Shown: positions 51,087 through 60,048, counted from the stretch's first letter. The stretch is DNA of 64,000 bases from Actinobacillus porcitonsillarum (GCF_003101015.1 NZ_CP029206.1:1871001-1935000); one strand, 5' to 3'. Program-made: numbers and translations. Notes: generated by a model from the sequence alone, not told the origin.

Positions 51087-51571
51087 TAACGCTCAAATAC
51101 CATAAATCGGCAGTCGTATGCATTTTCGGCATCTTTTTCTGACCAAATTTCTTGGGTTAATTGCCAATTTTCTTCGTCAAATTCAAATAGTGTGTCGCCG
51201 TCGATGTCTGCTTGAATTTCTGTCAGATATAATTTATTTGCTATCGGTAAAGCCTGCTTAAATAATTCTCCGCCACCAATAATCATAATTTCATCGGTAT
51301 TTGCAAAACTTTTCGCTAATTCAACCGCTTGTTCTAATGTTTGAGCTGAATATGCTCCATCAACAGAAAAACCTGTGCGAGAGAGAATAATATTTGGGCG
51401 TTTTGGCAGTAATCGACCAATAGACTCATAGGTTTTGCGCCCCATGATAACCGGTTTTCCTACGGTATTTTGGCGAAACCATGCCAAATCTTTTGGTAAG
51501 TGCCATGGCATGGCATTTTCTTTGCCAATAATATGATTTTGTGTGCGTGCAACAATTAAGCTAATCGTCAT
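51086..51571 (-). CDS. folA: Dihydrofolate reductase
   Basis: 161 aa, chromosomal type. Start [28 protein letters not shown] (split): the Met20-like loop with MPWHLP; the Asp of [25 protein letters not shown] (about 27-51); [10 protein letters not shown] (about 95-104, NADPH loop). The trimethoprim target. Divergent from proB with a short gap. Confidence 0.96.
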   Translation of the reverse strand: MTISLIVARTQNHIIGKENAMPWHLPKDLAWFRQNTVGKPVIMGRKTYESIGRLLPKRPNIILSRTGFSVDGAYSAQTLEQAVELAKSFANTDEIMIIGGGELFKQALPIANKLYLTEIQADIDGDTLFEFDEENWQLTQEIWSEKDAENAYDCRFMVFER

Positions 51572-51693
51572 GTTTTATCTCGTTGATGATGTTTTATGAA
51601 AAATTAAGCGTGATTTTAACATCGATTAGTGATAATTTTTACCTAATTTTGAAATGGGCTAAAATCCGCCTAATAGCATTTGTTGAGGGATAT

Positions 51694-52785
51694 ATGAAAA
51701 AAACAATCGTGATTAAATTCGGGACGAGCACACTTACTCATGGTTCAAAAAGTCTAAGCCGTCCTTATATGTTGGAATTGGTTAAACAGATCGCTGAATT
51801 ACATAAACATCATCGTGTTATTGTCGTGACCTCTGGGGCGGCAGCGGCTGGGCGTGATTATTTGGGGCATCCGGAATTACCTAAAACATTAGCTTATAAA
51901 CAGATGCTTGCGGCGGTCGGTCAAAGCCAACTGATTCGTACTTGGGAAAATTTATTTGATATTTATGGAATTCATATCGGGCAAATTCTCTTAACCCGTG
52001 CGGATATCGATGATCGTGAGCGTTTTTTAAATGCTCGCGATACGCTTAATGCACTACTTGAACAGCAAATTATCCCGGTAATCAACGAAAATGATACGGT
52101 TGCGACTGAAGAATTTAAAGTCGGCGATAACGATAACCTTTCGGCGCTAGTCGCTATTCTTGCTCAAGCGGATCAACTTTATTTATTAACCGATCAAGAA
52201 GGGCTTTTTACTGCCGACCCTCGTAAAGATCCGAATGCGCAATTACTCTCGGTGGTTGAAAAAATCACACCTGAAATCCGTCAAATCGCAGGTGGAAGTT
52301 CTACAGGGCTAGGCACTGGCGGTATGAACACGAAAATTACTGCTGCTGATATTGCGACTCGCTCAGGTGTTGAAACCATTATTGCCTCTGGTTCTCGTGA
52401 AAATGTGTTAGTCGATTTAGCCAATGGTAAAGCGATTGGTAGTAAATTTTTAGTGCAATCTGACCGCTTGGAAGGCAGAAAACAGTGGCTCTTTGCTGCA
52501 CCACAAGTGGGTTCTATTACCGTAGATCAGGGCGCAGAAACGGCATTACAACAGCATAAATCCTTATTACCTGTTGGGATTGTCGAAGTAAAAGGCGAAT
52601 TTGCGCGCGGCGAATTGGTTAAAGTATTCAATCAAGAAGGTAAACCACTTGCTCTTGGATTAGTCCGCTACGGTAGCGAGGCGTTATTACGTATCAAAGG
52701 GAAAAAATCAACAGAAATTGAATCGCTACTGGGATATGAGTTTGGAACAGTCGCCATTCACATTGATGAGATGATTATTTATTAG
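51694..52785 (+). CDS. proB: Glutamate 5-kinase
   Basis: 363 aa. Amino-acid kinase domain (about 1-255): start [33 protein letters not shown] (about 41-55), [24 protein letters not shown] (about 130-153), and [17 protein letters not shown] (about 205-221). C-terminal PUA domain (about 270-355). Phosphorylates glutamate, first step of proline synthesis. I chose the ATG at 51694 (family start); the longer frame overlaps the folA promoter. Confidence 0.95.
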   Translation: MKKTIVIKFGTSTLTHGSKSLSRPYMLELVKQIAELHKHHRVIVVTSGAAAAGRDYLGHPELPKTLAYKQMLAAVGQSQLIRTWENLFDIYGIHIGQILLTRADIDDRERFLNARDTLNALLEQQIIPVINENDTVATEEFKVGDNDNLSALVAILAQADQLYLLTDQEGLFTADPRKDPNAQLLSVVEKITPEIRQIAGGSSTGLGTGGMNTKITAADIATRSGVETIIASGSRENVLVDLANGKAIGSKFLVQSDRLEGRKQWLFAAPQVGSITVDQGAETALQQHKSLLPVGIVEVKGEFARGELVKVFNQEGKPLALGLVRYGSEALLRIKGKKSTEIESLLGYEFGTVAIHIDEMIIY

Positions 52786-52808
52786 CTTAATCATATTAAG
52801 GAAAGGTT

Positions 52809-53573
52809 ATGGAACTCGCTTTTGATACATTGATGATTTTATTTGCCGTTGCAACCTTCGCCGGTTTTATTGATGCAATTGCCGGAGGTGGCGGATTATT
52901 AACCATTCCGGCGCTGCTTTCGGTGGGAATACCGCCTGCCATGGCATTAGGGACGAATAAATTGCAATCTTGTGGCGGTTCATTTTCTGCTTCTTTATAT
53001 TTTATAAAGCAAAAAGCGGTCGATCTTCATCAAATCAAATTGATTTTATTTTTAACCTTTATTGGGGCAACACTCGGCACCATTTTAGTGCAGATGATCG
53101 ATGTTAACGCGCTTAAATCTGCTCTCCCGTTCCTCATTTTACTGATTGGGATCTATTTTTTATTTAGCCCTAACGTGGGCGATGGCGAAAGAAAACAACG
53201 AGTAAGCTTGCTTACGTTCGCTTTTATTGCTGCGATGCCGATCGGTTTTTATGATGGTTTGTTTGGTCCAGCAACGGGGTCATTTTTTACCTTAGCTTGC
53301 CTTCTGTTACTTGGATTTAATCTTTCAAAAAGTGTGGCGCATGCTAAGGTGCTTAACTTCGCGTCTAACTTTGCCTCTCTTCTCTTTTTCATTTTAGGCG
53401 GCGCGGTATTATGGAAAGTAGGCTTGATTATGATGGTTGGGCAATTTATTGGTGGAAATTTAGGGGCAAGAATGGTTGTAACCAAAGGTAAAGCGCTCAT
53501 TCGTCCTATGTTAGTGATTATGTCATTTAGCATGGTCACCAAAATGTTATATGAACAAGGCTTTTTTAATTAA
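52809..53573 (+). CDS. TSUP-family (TauE/SafE, YfcA-like) membrane transporter
   Basis: 254 aa with about seven to eight membrane segments. Family marks: FAGFIDAIAGGGGLLTIPALL (about 18-38, split) near the N-terminus and its internal repeat PIGFYDGLFGPATGSFFTLA (about 137-156); FIGGNLGARMVV near the end. Such proteins move small sulfur or carbon anions such as sulfite or sulfoacetate; substrate not known. An AGGAAAGGTT ribosome-binding site leads; nth follows without gap. Confidence 0.88.
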   Translation: MELAFDTLMILFAVATFAGFIDAIAGGGGLLTIPALLSVGIPPAMALGTNKLQSCGGSFSASLYFIKQKAVDLHQIKLILFLTFIGATLGTILVQMIDVNALKSALPFLILLIGIYFLFSPNVGDGERKQRVSLLTFAFIAAMPIGFYDGLFGPATGSFFTLACLLLLGFNLSKSVAHAKVLNFASNFASLLFFILGGAVLWKVGLIMMVGQFIGGNLGARMVVTKGKALIRPMLVIMSFSMVTKMLYEQGFFN

Positions 53574-54209
53574 ATGAATAAACAAAAACGTATTGAGATT
53601 TTAACTCGACTAAGAAATGAAAATCCGCATCCCACAACGGAATTAAACTACACAAATCCTTTTGAATTGCTGATTGCCGTGATTTTATCGGCACAAGCGA
53701 CAGATAAAGGTGTGAATAAAGCAACAGAAAAACTCTTTGCCGTAGCTAATACGCCACAAGCTATTTTAGATTTGGGCGTTGAGGGGCTTAAAGAATACAT
53801 TAAAACCATTGGGCTATTTAACAGCAAGGCGGAAAATATTATCAAAACCTGCCGTGATTTAATTGAAAAACATCAGGGGCAAGTGCCTGAAAATCGTGAA
53901 GCCTTAGAAGCCTTAGCCGGCGTAGGAAGAAAAACCGCCAACGTGGTATTAAATACCGCTTTCGGACACCCTACTATTGCCGTGGATACTCACATCTTTC
54001 GTGTTTCAAATCGAACGGGCTTTGCACCAGGTAAAGACGTGGTTAAAGTTGAAGAAAAGTTACTGAAAGTTGTTCCGGATGAATTTAAAGTTGATGTACA
54101 CCACTGGCTGATTTTACACGGGCGTTATACTTGCATAGCAAGAAAGCCTCGCTGTGGTTCCTGTATTATTGAAGATCTTTGTGAGTATAAAGAGAAAACG
54201 GAGATTTAA
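53574..54209 (+). CDS. nth: Endonuclease III
   Basis: 211 aa. DNA glycosylase/AP lyase for oxidised pyrimidines. Helix-hairpin-helix LAGVGRKTANVVLNTAFG (about 112-129, with catalytic Lys in GRKTAN), catalytic Asp in AVDTHIFRV (about 137-145), and the [4Fe-4S] cluster CIARKPRCGSCIIEDLC (about 187-203). Last core gene before the accessory island. Confidence 0.97.
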   Translation: MNKQKRIEILTRLRNENPHPTTELNYTNPFELLIAVILSAQATDKGVNKATEKLFAVANTPQAILDLGVEGLKEYIKTIGLFNSKAENIIKTCRDLIEKHQGQVPENREALEALAGVGRKTANVVLNTAFGHPTIAVDTHIFRVSNRTGFAPGKDVVKVEEKLLKVVPDEFKVDVHHWLILHGRYTCIARKPRCGSCIIEDLCEYKEKTEI

Positions 54210-54210
54210 T

Positions 54211-54290
54211 CCGTTTCATGTAGTATTTGCACAAAAGCTAATTTTTAAAAAGTGCCGTAGGGTGGGCATCCCTGCCCACCAAAATAACGA
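54211..54290 (+). repeat. Copy B of the dispersed hairpin repeat
   Basis: CATGTAGTATTTGCACAAAA (54218-54237), a stretch of A/T, then GTAGGGTGGGCATCCCTGCC hairpin (54258 on). Shares the end motif and the GTAGGG block with copies C and D. The remainder (54291-54408) contains a short hairpin GTGGACGTAAGTCCAT (54308-54323) and no gene. Confidence 0.6.
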
Positions 54291-54602
54291 TATGAGTTTT
54301 GATAGAGTGGACGTAAGTCCATGTTTTATAATAATAAAGTAGATGGTTATTTATTATTTTTACCCAAAAACTTCTGAATGTGTATTTAGTCTTGCAAGCT
54401 GAAGTACATTACCACTCCGTTGCCATTTTTAGCATTAACGCCATCATTTCTTCTACAGAATTGACTTCGTGGTATTCTGCCTCACCTGCCGTTAGCTCTC
54501 GAATTGCCTCTGCGGTTTCCGGTATTATGTAGCACTTGCACAAACATTAAATGTTTTCGTAGGGGCGGGGTTTATAATCTGACCCCAAAAAGTTAGACTG
54601 AT

Positions 54603-55440
54603 TTAGTTCAAGGACTGAGTTCTGTATTCCACAGGGCTTAGTCCTTTTAATCTTACTTGAATACGCTCATGATTGTAATAATGAATATATTCATGAATAG
54701 CTTGTTCCAGTTGCTCAAAGGTCTCAAACCGTTTACCAAAGTAACATTCCGTTTTTAAACGCCCAAAGAAACTTTCCATTGCACTGTTATCCAAACAATT
54801 TCCCTTTCTCGACATACTTTGTACGATGCCGTTTTGCTTCAATATCGACTGATAACTTGCCATTTGATACTGCCAACCTTGGTCAGAATGGAGTATCGGC
54901 GTTGCACCGTCAAGCCTTGCTACAGCTTGTTTCATCATTCGGCTTATCTGCTCGAAACTTGGATTTCTTGCCACATCATAAGCAATAATTTCACCGTTAA
55001 AGAAGTCCTTAATCGGCGAGAGATAAAGTTTACCTTCTGCACATTTAAATTCACTTACATCAGTGACCCATTTTTGATTTGAGGCCGTGGTGTGAAAATT
55101 CTGTTTTAGCAAATTATCTGCAATTTTGCCGACTTCGCCACGATAAGAATGATATTTTTTGCGTTTGTTTTTCCCTTTCAACCCAAGTTGTTGCAGTAAG
55201 CGTTGGGCTTTTTTATGGTTAATCAGCCATATTTTTCTTAATTCCAGCGTAATACGACGATAACCGTAATTACCGTCATTTTTGTGATAAATTTTGATAA
55301 TTTCTTGCTTAATCGCGGCATTTTTATCATCTTTTTCAGCAAGATGATAAAAGAACGTACTCCGTTTTAAATCAACCAATTGCAATAAAATCTCAAACGG
55401 AAATTGGTGGCGCAGTTCTTTTACGATACTTGCTTTTTCC
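54603..55440 (-). CDS. IS3-family OrfB (DDE integrase domain)
   Basis: Frame open from about 55440 to the stop at 54603; a separate start could be at 55385 (260 aa). HTH_21 domain near the start (AIKQEIIKIYHKNDGNYGYRRI), then the rve integrase fold: first Asp in QKWVTDVSEFK (about 105-115), second in PILHSDQGWQYQ (about 160-171), and Glu in NSAMESFFGRLKTE (about 199-212). Normally made as an OrfAB fusion by -1 frameshifting at GGAAAAAGC near 55433-55440, where orfA and orfB overlap. Confidence 0.9.
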
Positions 55441-55930
55441 GCATTTTTGCTTGGTTGAGTTCCTGTAACTTTTTTAGGATAGCATTCTCCGCTTCCAACT
55501 CTAAAATCCGATAACGTAAACGTTCTTCTTCAGTTTTCGGTGGTGGCGGCATTTTAGGATATTTGGGTTTCATACTTGAGCGACCTTTTATTTTGGGTAA
55601 TAAACCATTTATACCCTGTTTATCAAAGGCTTGCAACCATCGACTGATAGAATTTGAATGAGCGATACCAAAATAAAGGCAGGCATACTCAGCAGAAAAT
55701 TGTCCGCTTTTGACCGCTTGTACCACGCCTAATTTAAACTCAAAGGAATATTTTTGGGGCTTACCCAACGCTACTAACCCATTGATACCATTGTGGTTAT
55801 ATTTGTTAATCCAACGGTCTAATGTTGTTTTAGGAAGATGAAAATGCTGACGAGTTAATGACCGAATTCTATTATTTTGAAGATAAAATTCGATGACTTT
55901 TTGTTTGAAAGATTGGCTGTATTTACTCAT
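55421..55930 (-). CDS. IS3-family OrfA (HTH domain)
   Basis: 169 aa from the ATG at 55930 (MSKYSQSFKQKVIEFYLQNN). Two HTH segments: RSLTRQHFHLPKTTLDRWIN (about 21-40) and the second SAEYACLYFGIAHSNSISRWL, then a C-terminal leucine-zipper-like coiled coil LRYRILELEAENAILKKLQEL (split) used for dimerisation. The IS150 subgroup has such a long OrfA. The frame ends in the slippery stretch that leads to OrfB. Confidence 0.9.
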   Translation of the reverse strand: MSKYSQSFKQKVIEFYLQNNRIRSLTRQHFHLPKTTLDRWINKYNHNGINGLVALGKPQKYSFEFKLGVVQAVKSGQFSAEYACLYFGIAHSNSISRWLQAFDKQGINGLLPKIKGRSSMKPKYPKMPPPPKTEEERLRYRILELEAENAILKKLQELNQAKMRKKQVS

Positions 55931-56195
55931 AAAAATCTGCACCTTAATTAGTTGGTTGTTTAGTCCAACTTTTGGGGTGCAGATCATTATCCCCGCCCGA
56001 ATCTTGTTCGAACATCAGGGCTTACGGGGGGGGATAACCCCCCCCTACATAAATTTTCCTAAAATTGATTTTTGTGCAACTGCTACATAATACCGGCGGT
56101 TTCTGCATTTGGTTGATAATCAAGTCGGAAAGTGTATGGATCCATTTTTGCCTCCTCTGTAATACATAAAATGAGCTTACAAGCGGTTAATTAAT

Positions 56196-56483
56196 TTACA
56201 ACCGTTTTAATGCCGTTTCATAAACTTCATTATCCGCTCTTTTACCTACCGTAAGTAAAAGGATATAAATTTCATCATCATTAACTTGATAAACCAAACG
56301 AACACCTGCTCGTCTGAGTTTAATTTTGTAACAATTATGCAATCCGCCTGCTAATCGGTTCTTTGGAATATGCGGATTTTCAACTACTTTGTCGAGTTTT
56401 TTACGCAACTGTGTTCTAATTGCAGTATCGAGTTTATTCAACTCTTCGACAAAATCATCGTGAACCTTAATTGAATAGGTCAT
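56196..56483 (-). CDS. RelE/ParE-superfamily toxin
   Basis: 95 aa: TYSIKVHDDFVEELNKLD, KLDKVVENPHIPKNRLAGGL, NCYKIKLRRAGVRLVYQVND and LLLTVGKRADNEVYETA. This fits the RelE/YafQ/StbE type mRNA interferases, with Arg and Lys of KIKLRRAGVRLVY in the active-site strand. It lies 8 bases after the antitoxin gene. It most likely cuts mRNA on the ribosome. Confidence 0.88.
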   Translation of the reverse strand: MTYSIKVHDDFVEELNKLDTAIRTQLRKKLDKVVENPHIPKNRLAGGLHNCYKIKLRRAGVRLVYQVNDDEIYILLLTVGKRADNEVYETALKRL

Positions 56484-56491
56484 ATAACAAC

Positions 56492-56740
56492 CTATGAGAA
56501 TAATTCATCAAGGGTTGTGTTTTTGATTTTTTCAGGTTCATTTAAACGCTGTTTAACCAACGCATATAAATCCGCATCTTCGTCAGATACAATAATTTGC
56601 TTGATTGGCATTCTACCAGTTTCCGCTACATACGCTAAGAATGAACGTATAGCATCTGATGGGCTGATCCCTAAGTTATCAAAAGCCTCAAATGCTTGTT
56701 TTTTTACCACATCATCAATACGGATATTTAAGTTTGACAT
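56492..56740 (-). CDS. RelB/DinJ-family antitoxin
   Basis: 82 aa: MSNLNIRIDDVVKKQAFEAF, then DNLGISPSDAIRSFLAYVAETGRMP (split), a ribbon-helix-helix DNA-binding domain, and an acidic C-terminal tail (about 50-82) to wrap the toxin. GGGGGAAC ribosome-binding site before ATG 56740; a longer in-frame start upstream would begin in the promoter. Autoregulated with RelE by family analogy. An uptake signal lies in the promoter (56788-56797). Confidence 0.9.
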   Translation of the reverse strand: MSNLNIRIDDVVKKQAFEAFDNLGISPSDAIRSFLAYVAETGRMPIKQIIVSDEDADLYALVKQRLNEPEKIKNTTLDELFS

Positions 56741-56819
56741 TGTTCCCCCTATGTTTAAGCATAGTGTAAAACAAATGTAAAACACAAACAAGCGGTTATT
56801 TTTTACCATTGGGGGAAAT

Positions 56820-56976
56820 CACTTTGTAGAGGAAGGTGGATTTTTGTTGTAAGTAAGATGAGAGATGATAGGTTATGTCGCAATAAGAAAATTGATATTT
56901 GGGAGTGGATTTGTTCTTTATCAATCGGAAAGCTTCAACCGTTTTTCTTCAGTATCATTGCTGTCACTTAAATAAA
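56820..56976. other. Intergenic stretch between the toxin-antitoxin pair and the TerB-like operon
   Basis: About 160 bases with no open frame, RNA gene or repeat that I can recognise. It separates the relB promoter from the operon terminator. Confidence 0.5.
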
Positions 56977-57004
56977 AAAGGATATTTAATCTTAAATATC
57001 CTTT
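56977..57004 (-). terminator. Terminator of the TerB-like operon
   Basis: AAAGGATATTTA ATCT TAAATATCCTTT: 12-bp stem, followed on the minus strand by TTTTATT. It ends the seven-gene unit 57018-62794. Confidence 0.9.
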
Positions 57005-57017
57005 CATTATAAAAATA

Positions 57018-57395
57018 CTAATATGTATTTTTACGATAATCCGCAATGAATTTATCTGCTGTTTGCTGAATTTCTCTCATTGGACTCTTTCTAGAAAGTT
57101 GAATCATATTATGTCCACAAAACTTTAAGGTTTGCTGAATAACATCTTCACTATTATGGTTTACCTTACTTAATAAAGAATCTACACCATACCTTTGATA
57201 CCGATAATAAACAGCTAAAATAGCAGTACAATCTAAATTTGTTATTCTTTCTTTAGAATTCAGATATGATGCAATCCTCTCTTCATCAAAGTTTCTAAGA
57301 CGTTGCCAAAGCTCAATGATTTTATCCTCCATAGCTGATTGCATTGAGTCATTAATACTTTTACCAACTTTACCTAAAAAACTAAAAAAACCCAT
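57018..57395 (-). CDS. Unknown 125-aa protein, last gene of the TerB-like operon
   Basis: 125 aa. A glycine/phenylalanine-rich amphipathic start (GFFSFLGKVGKSINDSMQ) like a membrane-touching helix, then a helical body of repeated charged/hydrophobic pattern (AMEDKIIELWQRLRNFDEER), no catalytic motif that I can see, and a basic end. No family recognised. It follows the glycine-rich protein gene by 21 bases, in one transcript. Confidence 0.6.
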   Translation of the reverse strand: MGFFSFLGKVGKSINDSMQSAMEDKIIELWQRLRNFDEERIASYLNSKERITNLDCTAILAVYYRYQRYGVDSLLSKVNHNSEDVIQQTLKFCGHNMIQLSRKSPMREIQQTADKFIADYRKNTY

Positions 57396-57416
57396 TTTAA
57401 ATTACCTCATTTTGTA

Positions 57417-58421
57417 TTACATACTTAATGCAACTTTCTTAATATTATTAATATTAGAACTTGCATCACCTAATAATTCACCTTTTTCATTAAGAATCGG
57501 TGTATCAATTACTGCTTTCATTAATTGAACTAATTTCAAGCTTCTTAGAACAACTTCTTTATCTGATTGTCCATATTGTTGATAATCAAATCCTTTTTCT
57601 AAAGTAATATTCTCTAATACTTTAGTGCTTCTGCGAGAAGCCTTACGCAATAGAGATAATACCTCGATAGAATTAACTGCAATTTCTGCAATACCATCTG
57701 TAAAAGTTACTGTAGTGCGAGAATCTTCCTCATATTTCAATGCCAACTCTTTATTTGATTTAGCATCATTTAATTGTTTAGCGGCTTGATTTCCCATATA
57801 CCAACCAGCAATAGCTAAAGCTGGTGCAATAGTAATCACATTTAACATCATTGCACCGCCTGCCATACCAAATCCACCACTAGCAATCGTACCTCCCCCC
57901 AACCAAGCTAATGTCGCATTTGTTGCTGCTGCTCCACTTAATGTACTAATAGCTGTTCCTGTACCTGCTGCGGCAAAAGCCATTGTTCCACTATAAGCAC
58001 CAAATGCAGCCATAGCACCAGCAGCAGAACCACCGAGAACACCGAGAGAAGAACTCGTGAAAAAAGAAATTTCCTTCTTCAACTCTTCTAATACTTCATT
58101 GCTAAATTCAGCAATTTTTAGTTCTTCTAAACTTTGATCTTGAGATAACTCAACATTTTTAATTCGACCAAATACATTAATAAATGAATGAATATTCTTT
58201 GTTAGAGCATCATATTTTTTCTGCCCTAATTCTTCTAATGCTTGTTCACAAATTTCTCTAGAAGCTTCTAAAGATTTATTTGCAGAATTAATAATTTCTT
58301 GAGCAGAAGCATTAATATCTTTTGCTTCACTATTATCTTTTACTGCTTTTCCACCCTTATATAATCCCCAAAGAGCAGAAACTCCCATACCGATTGCTAC
58401 TGGAATTACTGGTAATGCCAT
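57417..58421 (-). CDS. Glycine-zipper membrane protein
   Basis: 334 aa. Short hydrophobic start (about 3-22), an alpha-helical charged region (about 30-118) with coiled-coil character, then about 90 residues rich in Gly, Ala and Ser (about 122-212: SLGVLGGSAAGAMAAFGAYS and further GxxxG repeats such as GGGTIASGGFGMAGGAMM), then a helical C-terminus (about 215-334). GxxxG-rich helical hairpins pack in membranes and occur in pore-forming proteins. Could be the membrane-acting effector, but this is inference. Cotranscribed with TerB-like genes. Confidence 0.65.
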   Translation of the reverse strand: MALPVIPVAIGMGVSALWGLYKGGKAVKDNSEAKDINASAQEIINSANKSLEASREICEQALEELGQKKYDALTKNIHSFINVFGRIKNVELSQDQSLEELKIAEFSNEVLEELKKEISFFTSSSLGVLGGSAAGAMAAFGAYSGTMAFAAAGTGTAISTLSGAAATNATLAWLGGGTIASGGFGMAGGAMMLNVITIAPALAIAGWYMGNQAAKQLNDAKSNKELALKYEEDSRTTVTFTDGIAEIAVNSIEVLSLLRKASRRSTKVLENITLEKGFDYQQYGQSDKEVVLRSLKLVQLMKAVIDTPILNEKGELLGDASSNINNIKKVALSM

Positions 58422-58468
58422 TTTAATTACTCCTATATAATAGATTAGATTTATTGATTGCTAAAAAT

Positions 58469-59146
58469 TTATTCTTCAATTAACTCTCTTATATTTTCAT
58501 TGATTGAATTTAACTTATTTCTAGCAAAATAATACTCTTTCGCCATATCTTTAAACTCATCAACATATTCAAAATCAATAGAGAATAAATTACATAACTT
58601 CCTTAAAATAAAAATAATAGACTCATAATTTCCATATAATAAAGATAAATAAATCAACTCGAACAAGAATGTTTTCTTATCTTTTTCTGATAACTTAAGA
58701 TCTTTTTTATCTAAAATACCTTTCAAAGCAACACATAATATTTCTTCTTTTATCATAGGTATATAAGTCATACACTTATTAATAGCAGCAGGACTAGTAC
58801 TAATAATACTTATACCTAACTTTTCCATTAACACTAAAGTGTCTTTCTGAATGTTTCTATCATCTCTATATTTAGAAAAAACAATATCAACCGCTCTAGT
58901 TATAGATTGAGATAAATTATTATCATAAGAATTTAGTATCTTATCTAAATTTTTCCTTTCAATATCCAACTCTTCTAAATATAAGTTTAAGACATTTCTC
59001 TTATTTGCATTAAAATAATGATCAAAATATAATTTTGTTCCATTATTTGAATAATAATTCAATTCATTGTCTGCTATGGATATCAGTACAGCAAGTTCAA
59101 GAGCAAGCTCTTTTTCACTGCTACTATATTTCTGTAATAGGCTCAT
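58469..59146 (-). CDS. TerB-like protein, shorter paralogue
   Basis: 225 aa, all helical, no signal or membrane helix. Two blocks recur in the 290-aa neighbour: an N-terminal ELALELAVLISIADNELNYYSNNGTK and a C-terminal EKDKKTFLFELIYLSLLYGNYE (each split), followed by DFEYVDEFKDM. The shape ELxxLxxIADNE is like TerB, the tellurite-resistance domain tied to membrane stress and phage defence. The match is by pattern only. Low-GC, like its neighbours. It begins 17 bases after the paralogue ends. Confidence 0.6.
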   Translation of the reverse strand: MSLLQKYSSSEKELALELAVLISIADNELNYYSNNGTKLYFDHYFNANKRNVLNLYLEELDIERKNLDKILNSYDNNLSQSITRAVDIVFSKYRDDRNIQKDTLVLMEKLGISIISTSPAAINKCMTYIPMIKEEILCVALKGILDKKDLKLSEKDKKTFLFELIYLSLLYGNYESIIFILRKLCNLFSIDFEYVDEFKDMAKEYYFARNKLNSINENIRELIEE

Positions 59147-59163
59147 CTAAAACTCCTATCTAT

Positions 59164-60036
59164 TTATTCTGAAATCAGTTGATTAGCTTCTCTGAAGCAC
59201 GAAGAAAATCCAGATACAACATCAATAAATTCTGGAATATATTCCATATCTAGCTGTAAATTCATCGCAATGCTCTCAATTAACTCTTTTTCAAATGAGT
59301 TAAAGTTTCCATTTACATAAGCTATAAATATCAATTCAAATAAGATAATTTTCTTATCTCTTTCATTAATCTCAATAGGGGTATGTTTTATAAGTGGATA
59401 TATTCCCGCAAATACGTGTGCTTTTGCCATAAAAGGAGGCTCTCCCCATTTTTTCGTATATATCAATCCTGCAGCTGTTTTTTTAATAATTTCCTCTTTT
59501 ACTGACGGGATATGGGCTATTTCTGATAATAGAGTATCTTTTTCTAACTCAAATATATTCAATCCTTTTTCAGATATTCTACTTAAGAGTTCTTTTTCGA
59601 TTTCTTTATCATTTTTCTTATCTTGATATACTTCTGATAAAACATCAGAAAGACAAAGAGAGAAATCTGTACTTACAGGGAACTTAACCTCTTCAGTTTT
59701 TTTAGTTTTATTTGCAACAGCGACTGCTGCTAAACCTAATAAACCAGTAGCAGCAACAATTGGGGCTACACCTCCAAGTTTAGAGGGAACCTCAACAGTA
59801 CGTGATAAATAGGTTTTCTCATCATTTAATAATCCCAGCAAATAATCTTTTTTACCCATTTCTTCAGCATACTGAAATAGCAAGTCAATTTCATAATCGC
59901 TTAAATAATTAGAAAACATAAGTTTATAACCATTATCTTTTCTATTTACTTTTTCATTTTCAGAGATTGCAACTAAAACAGCCAATTCTAAAAATAACTC
60001 TTTAACTCCATCATTACTTAATTTATTTAAAAACAT
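59164..60036 (-). CDS. TerB-like protein, longer paralogue with a hydrophobic segment
   Basis: 290 aa. N-terminal ELFLELAVLVAISENEKVNR (about 13-32), a hydrophobic stretch GGVAPIVAATGLLGLAAVAVA (split, about 88-108), a linker, and a C-terminal block ERDKKIILFELIFIAYVNGNFNSFEKELI (about 224-252) that resembles TerB (NG-x-(F/Y)xxxE) and ends DMEYIPEFIDVVS. Clearly related to the 225-aa neighbour in both outer blocks, so the pair arose by duplication. The hydrophobic part may attach it to the membrane. Confidence 0.6.
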   Translation of the reverse strand: MFLNKLSNDGVKELFLELAVLVAISENEKVNRKDNGYKLMFSNYLSDYEIDLLFQYAEEMGKKDYLLGLLNDEKTYLSRTVEVPSKLGGVAPIVAATGLLGLAAVAVANKTKKTEEVKFPVSTDFSLCLSDVLSEVYQDKKNDKEIEKELLSRISEKGLNIFELEKDTLLSEIAHIPSVKEEIIKKTAAGLIYTKKWGEPPFMAKAHVFAGIYPLIKHTPIEINERDKKIILFELIFIAYVNGNFNSFEKELIESIAMNLQLDMEYIPEFIDVVSGFSSCFREANQLISE

Positions 60037-60048
60037 AGAATGCTCCTA

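Larger units (their letters stand above)
54576..55986 (-). mobile_element. IS3-family (IS150-like) insertion sequence
   Basis: About 1.41 kb. Related ends: left ATCTGACCCCAAAAAGTTAG, right (reverse complement) ATCTGCACCCCAAAAGTTGG. A direct repeat TTAT (54572-54575 and 55987-55990) fits a 3-4 bp target duplication. Carries orfA and orfB in the usual overlapping -1 arrangement. Inserted in the loop of the MITE hairpin. Ends may be off by a few bases. Confidence 0.85.
54520..56095. mobile_element. Copy C: MITE-like element with 8-bp target duplication, containing an IS3 element
   Basis: Ends CGGTATTATGTAGCA-TTGCACAAA in inverted orientation on both sides (left 54520-54545, right 56071-56095). 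Target duplication GCGGTTTC at 54512-54519 and 56096-56103. Without the IS the element is about 161 bp and codes for nothing. Internal GGGGCGGGG/CCCCGCCC hairpin; the IS is inserted in its loop. A second G8/C8 hairpin lies at about 56025-56045. An 8-bp duplication suggests mobilisation by a transposase of a family that makes 8-bp duplications (for example IS1595 or ISL3), not present in the window. Confidence 0.75.
54409..56145 (-). pseudogene. 50-codon gene split by a MITE-like element
   Basis: The 5' part (56104-56145) has a good AGAGGAGG ribosome-binding site and reads MDPYTFRLDYQPNA; the 3' part (54409-54519) reads ETAEAIRELTAGEAEYHEVN then SVEEMMALMLKMATEW and a stop. Removing the element and one copy of the 8-bp duplication joins them in frame into exactly 50 aa. 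The short acidic, helical product resembles small antitoxin-like or regulator proteins, but I cannot assign a family. It lies next to a RelBE pair. The gene is inactive now. Confidence 0.75.

Noticed and set aside
54211..54340. CRISPR-like series of hairpins downstream of nth
   Set aside because: The hairpins differ from each other and there is no regular repeat-spacer unit.
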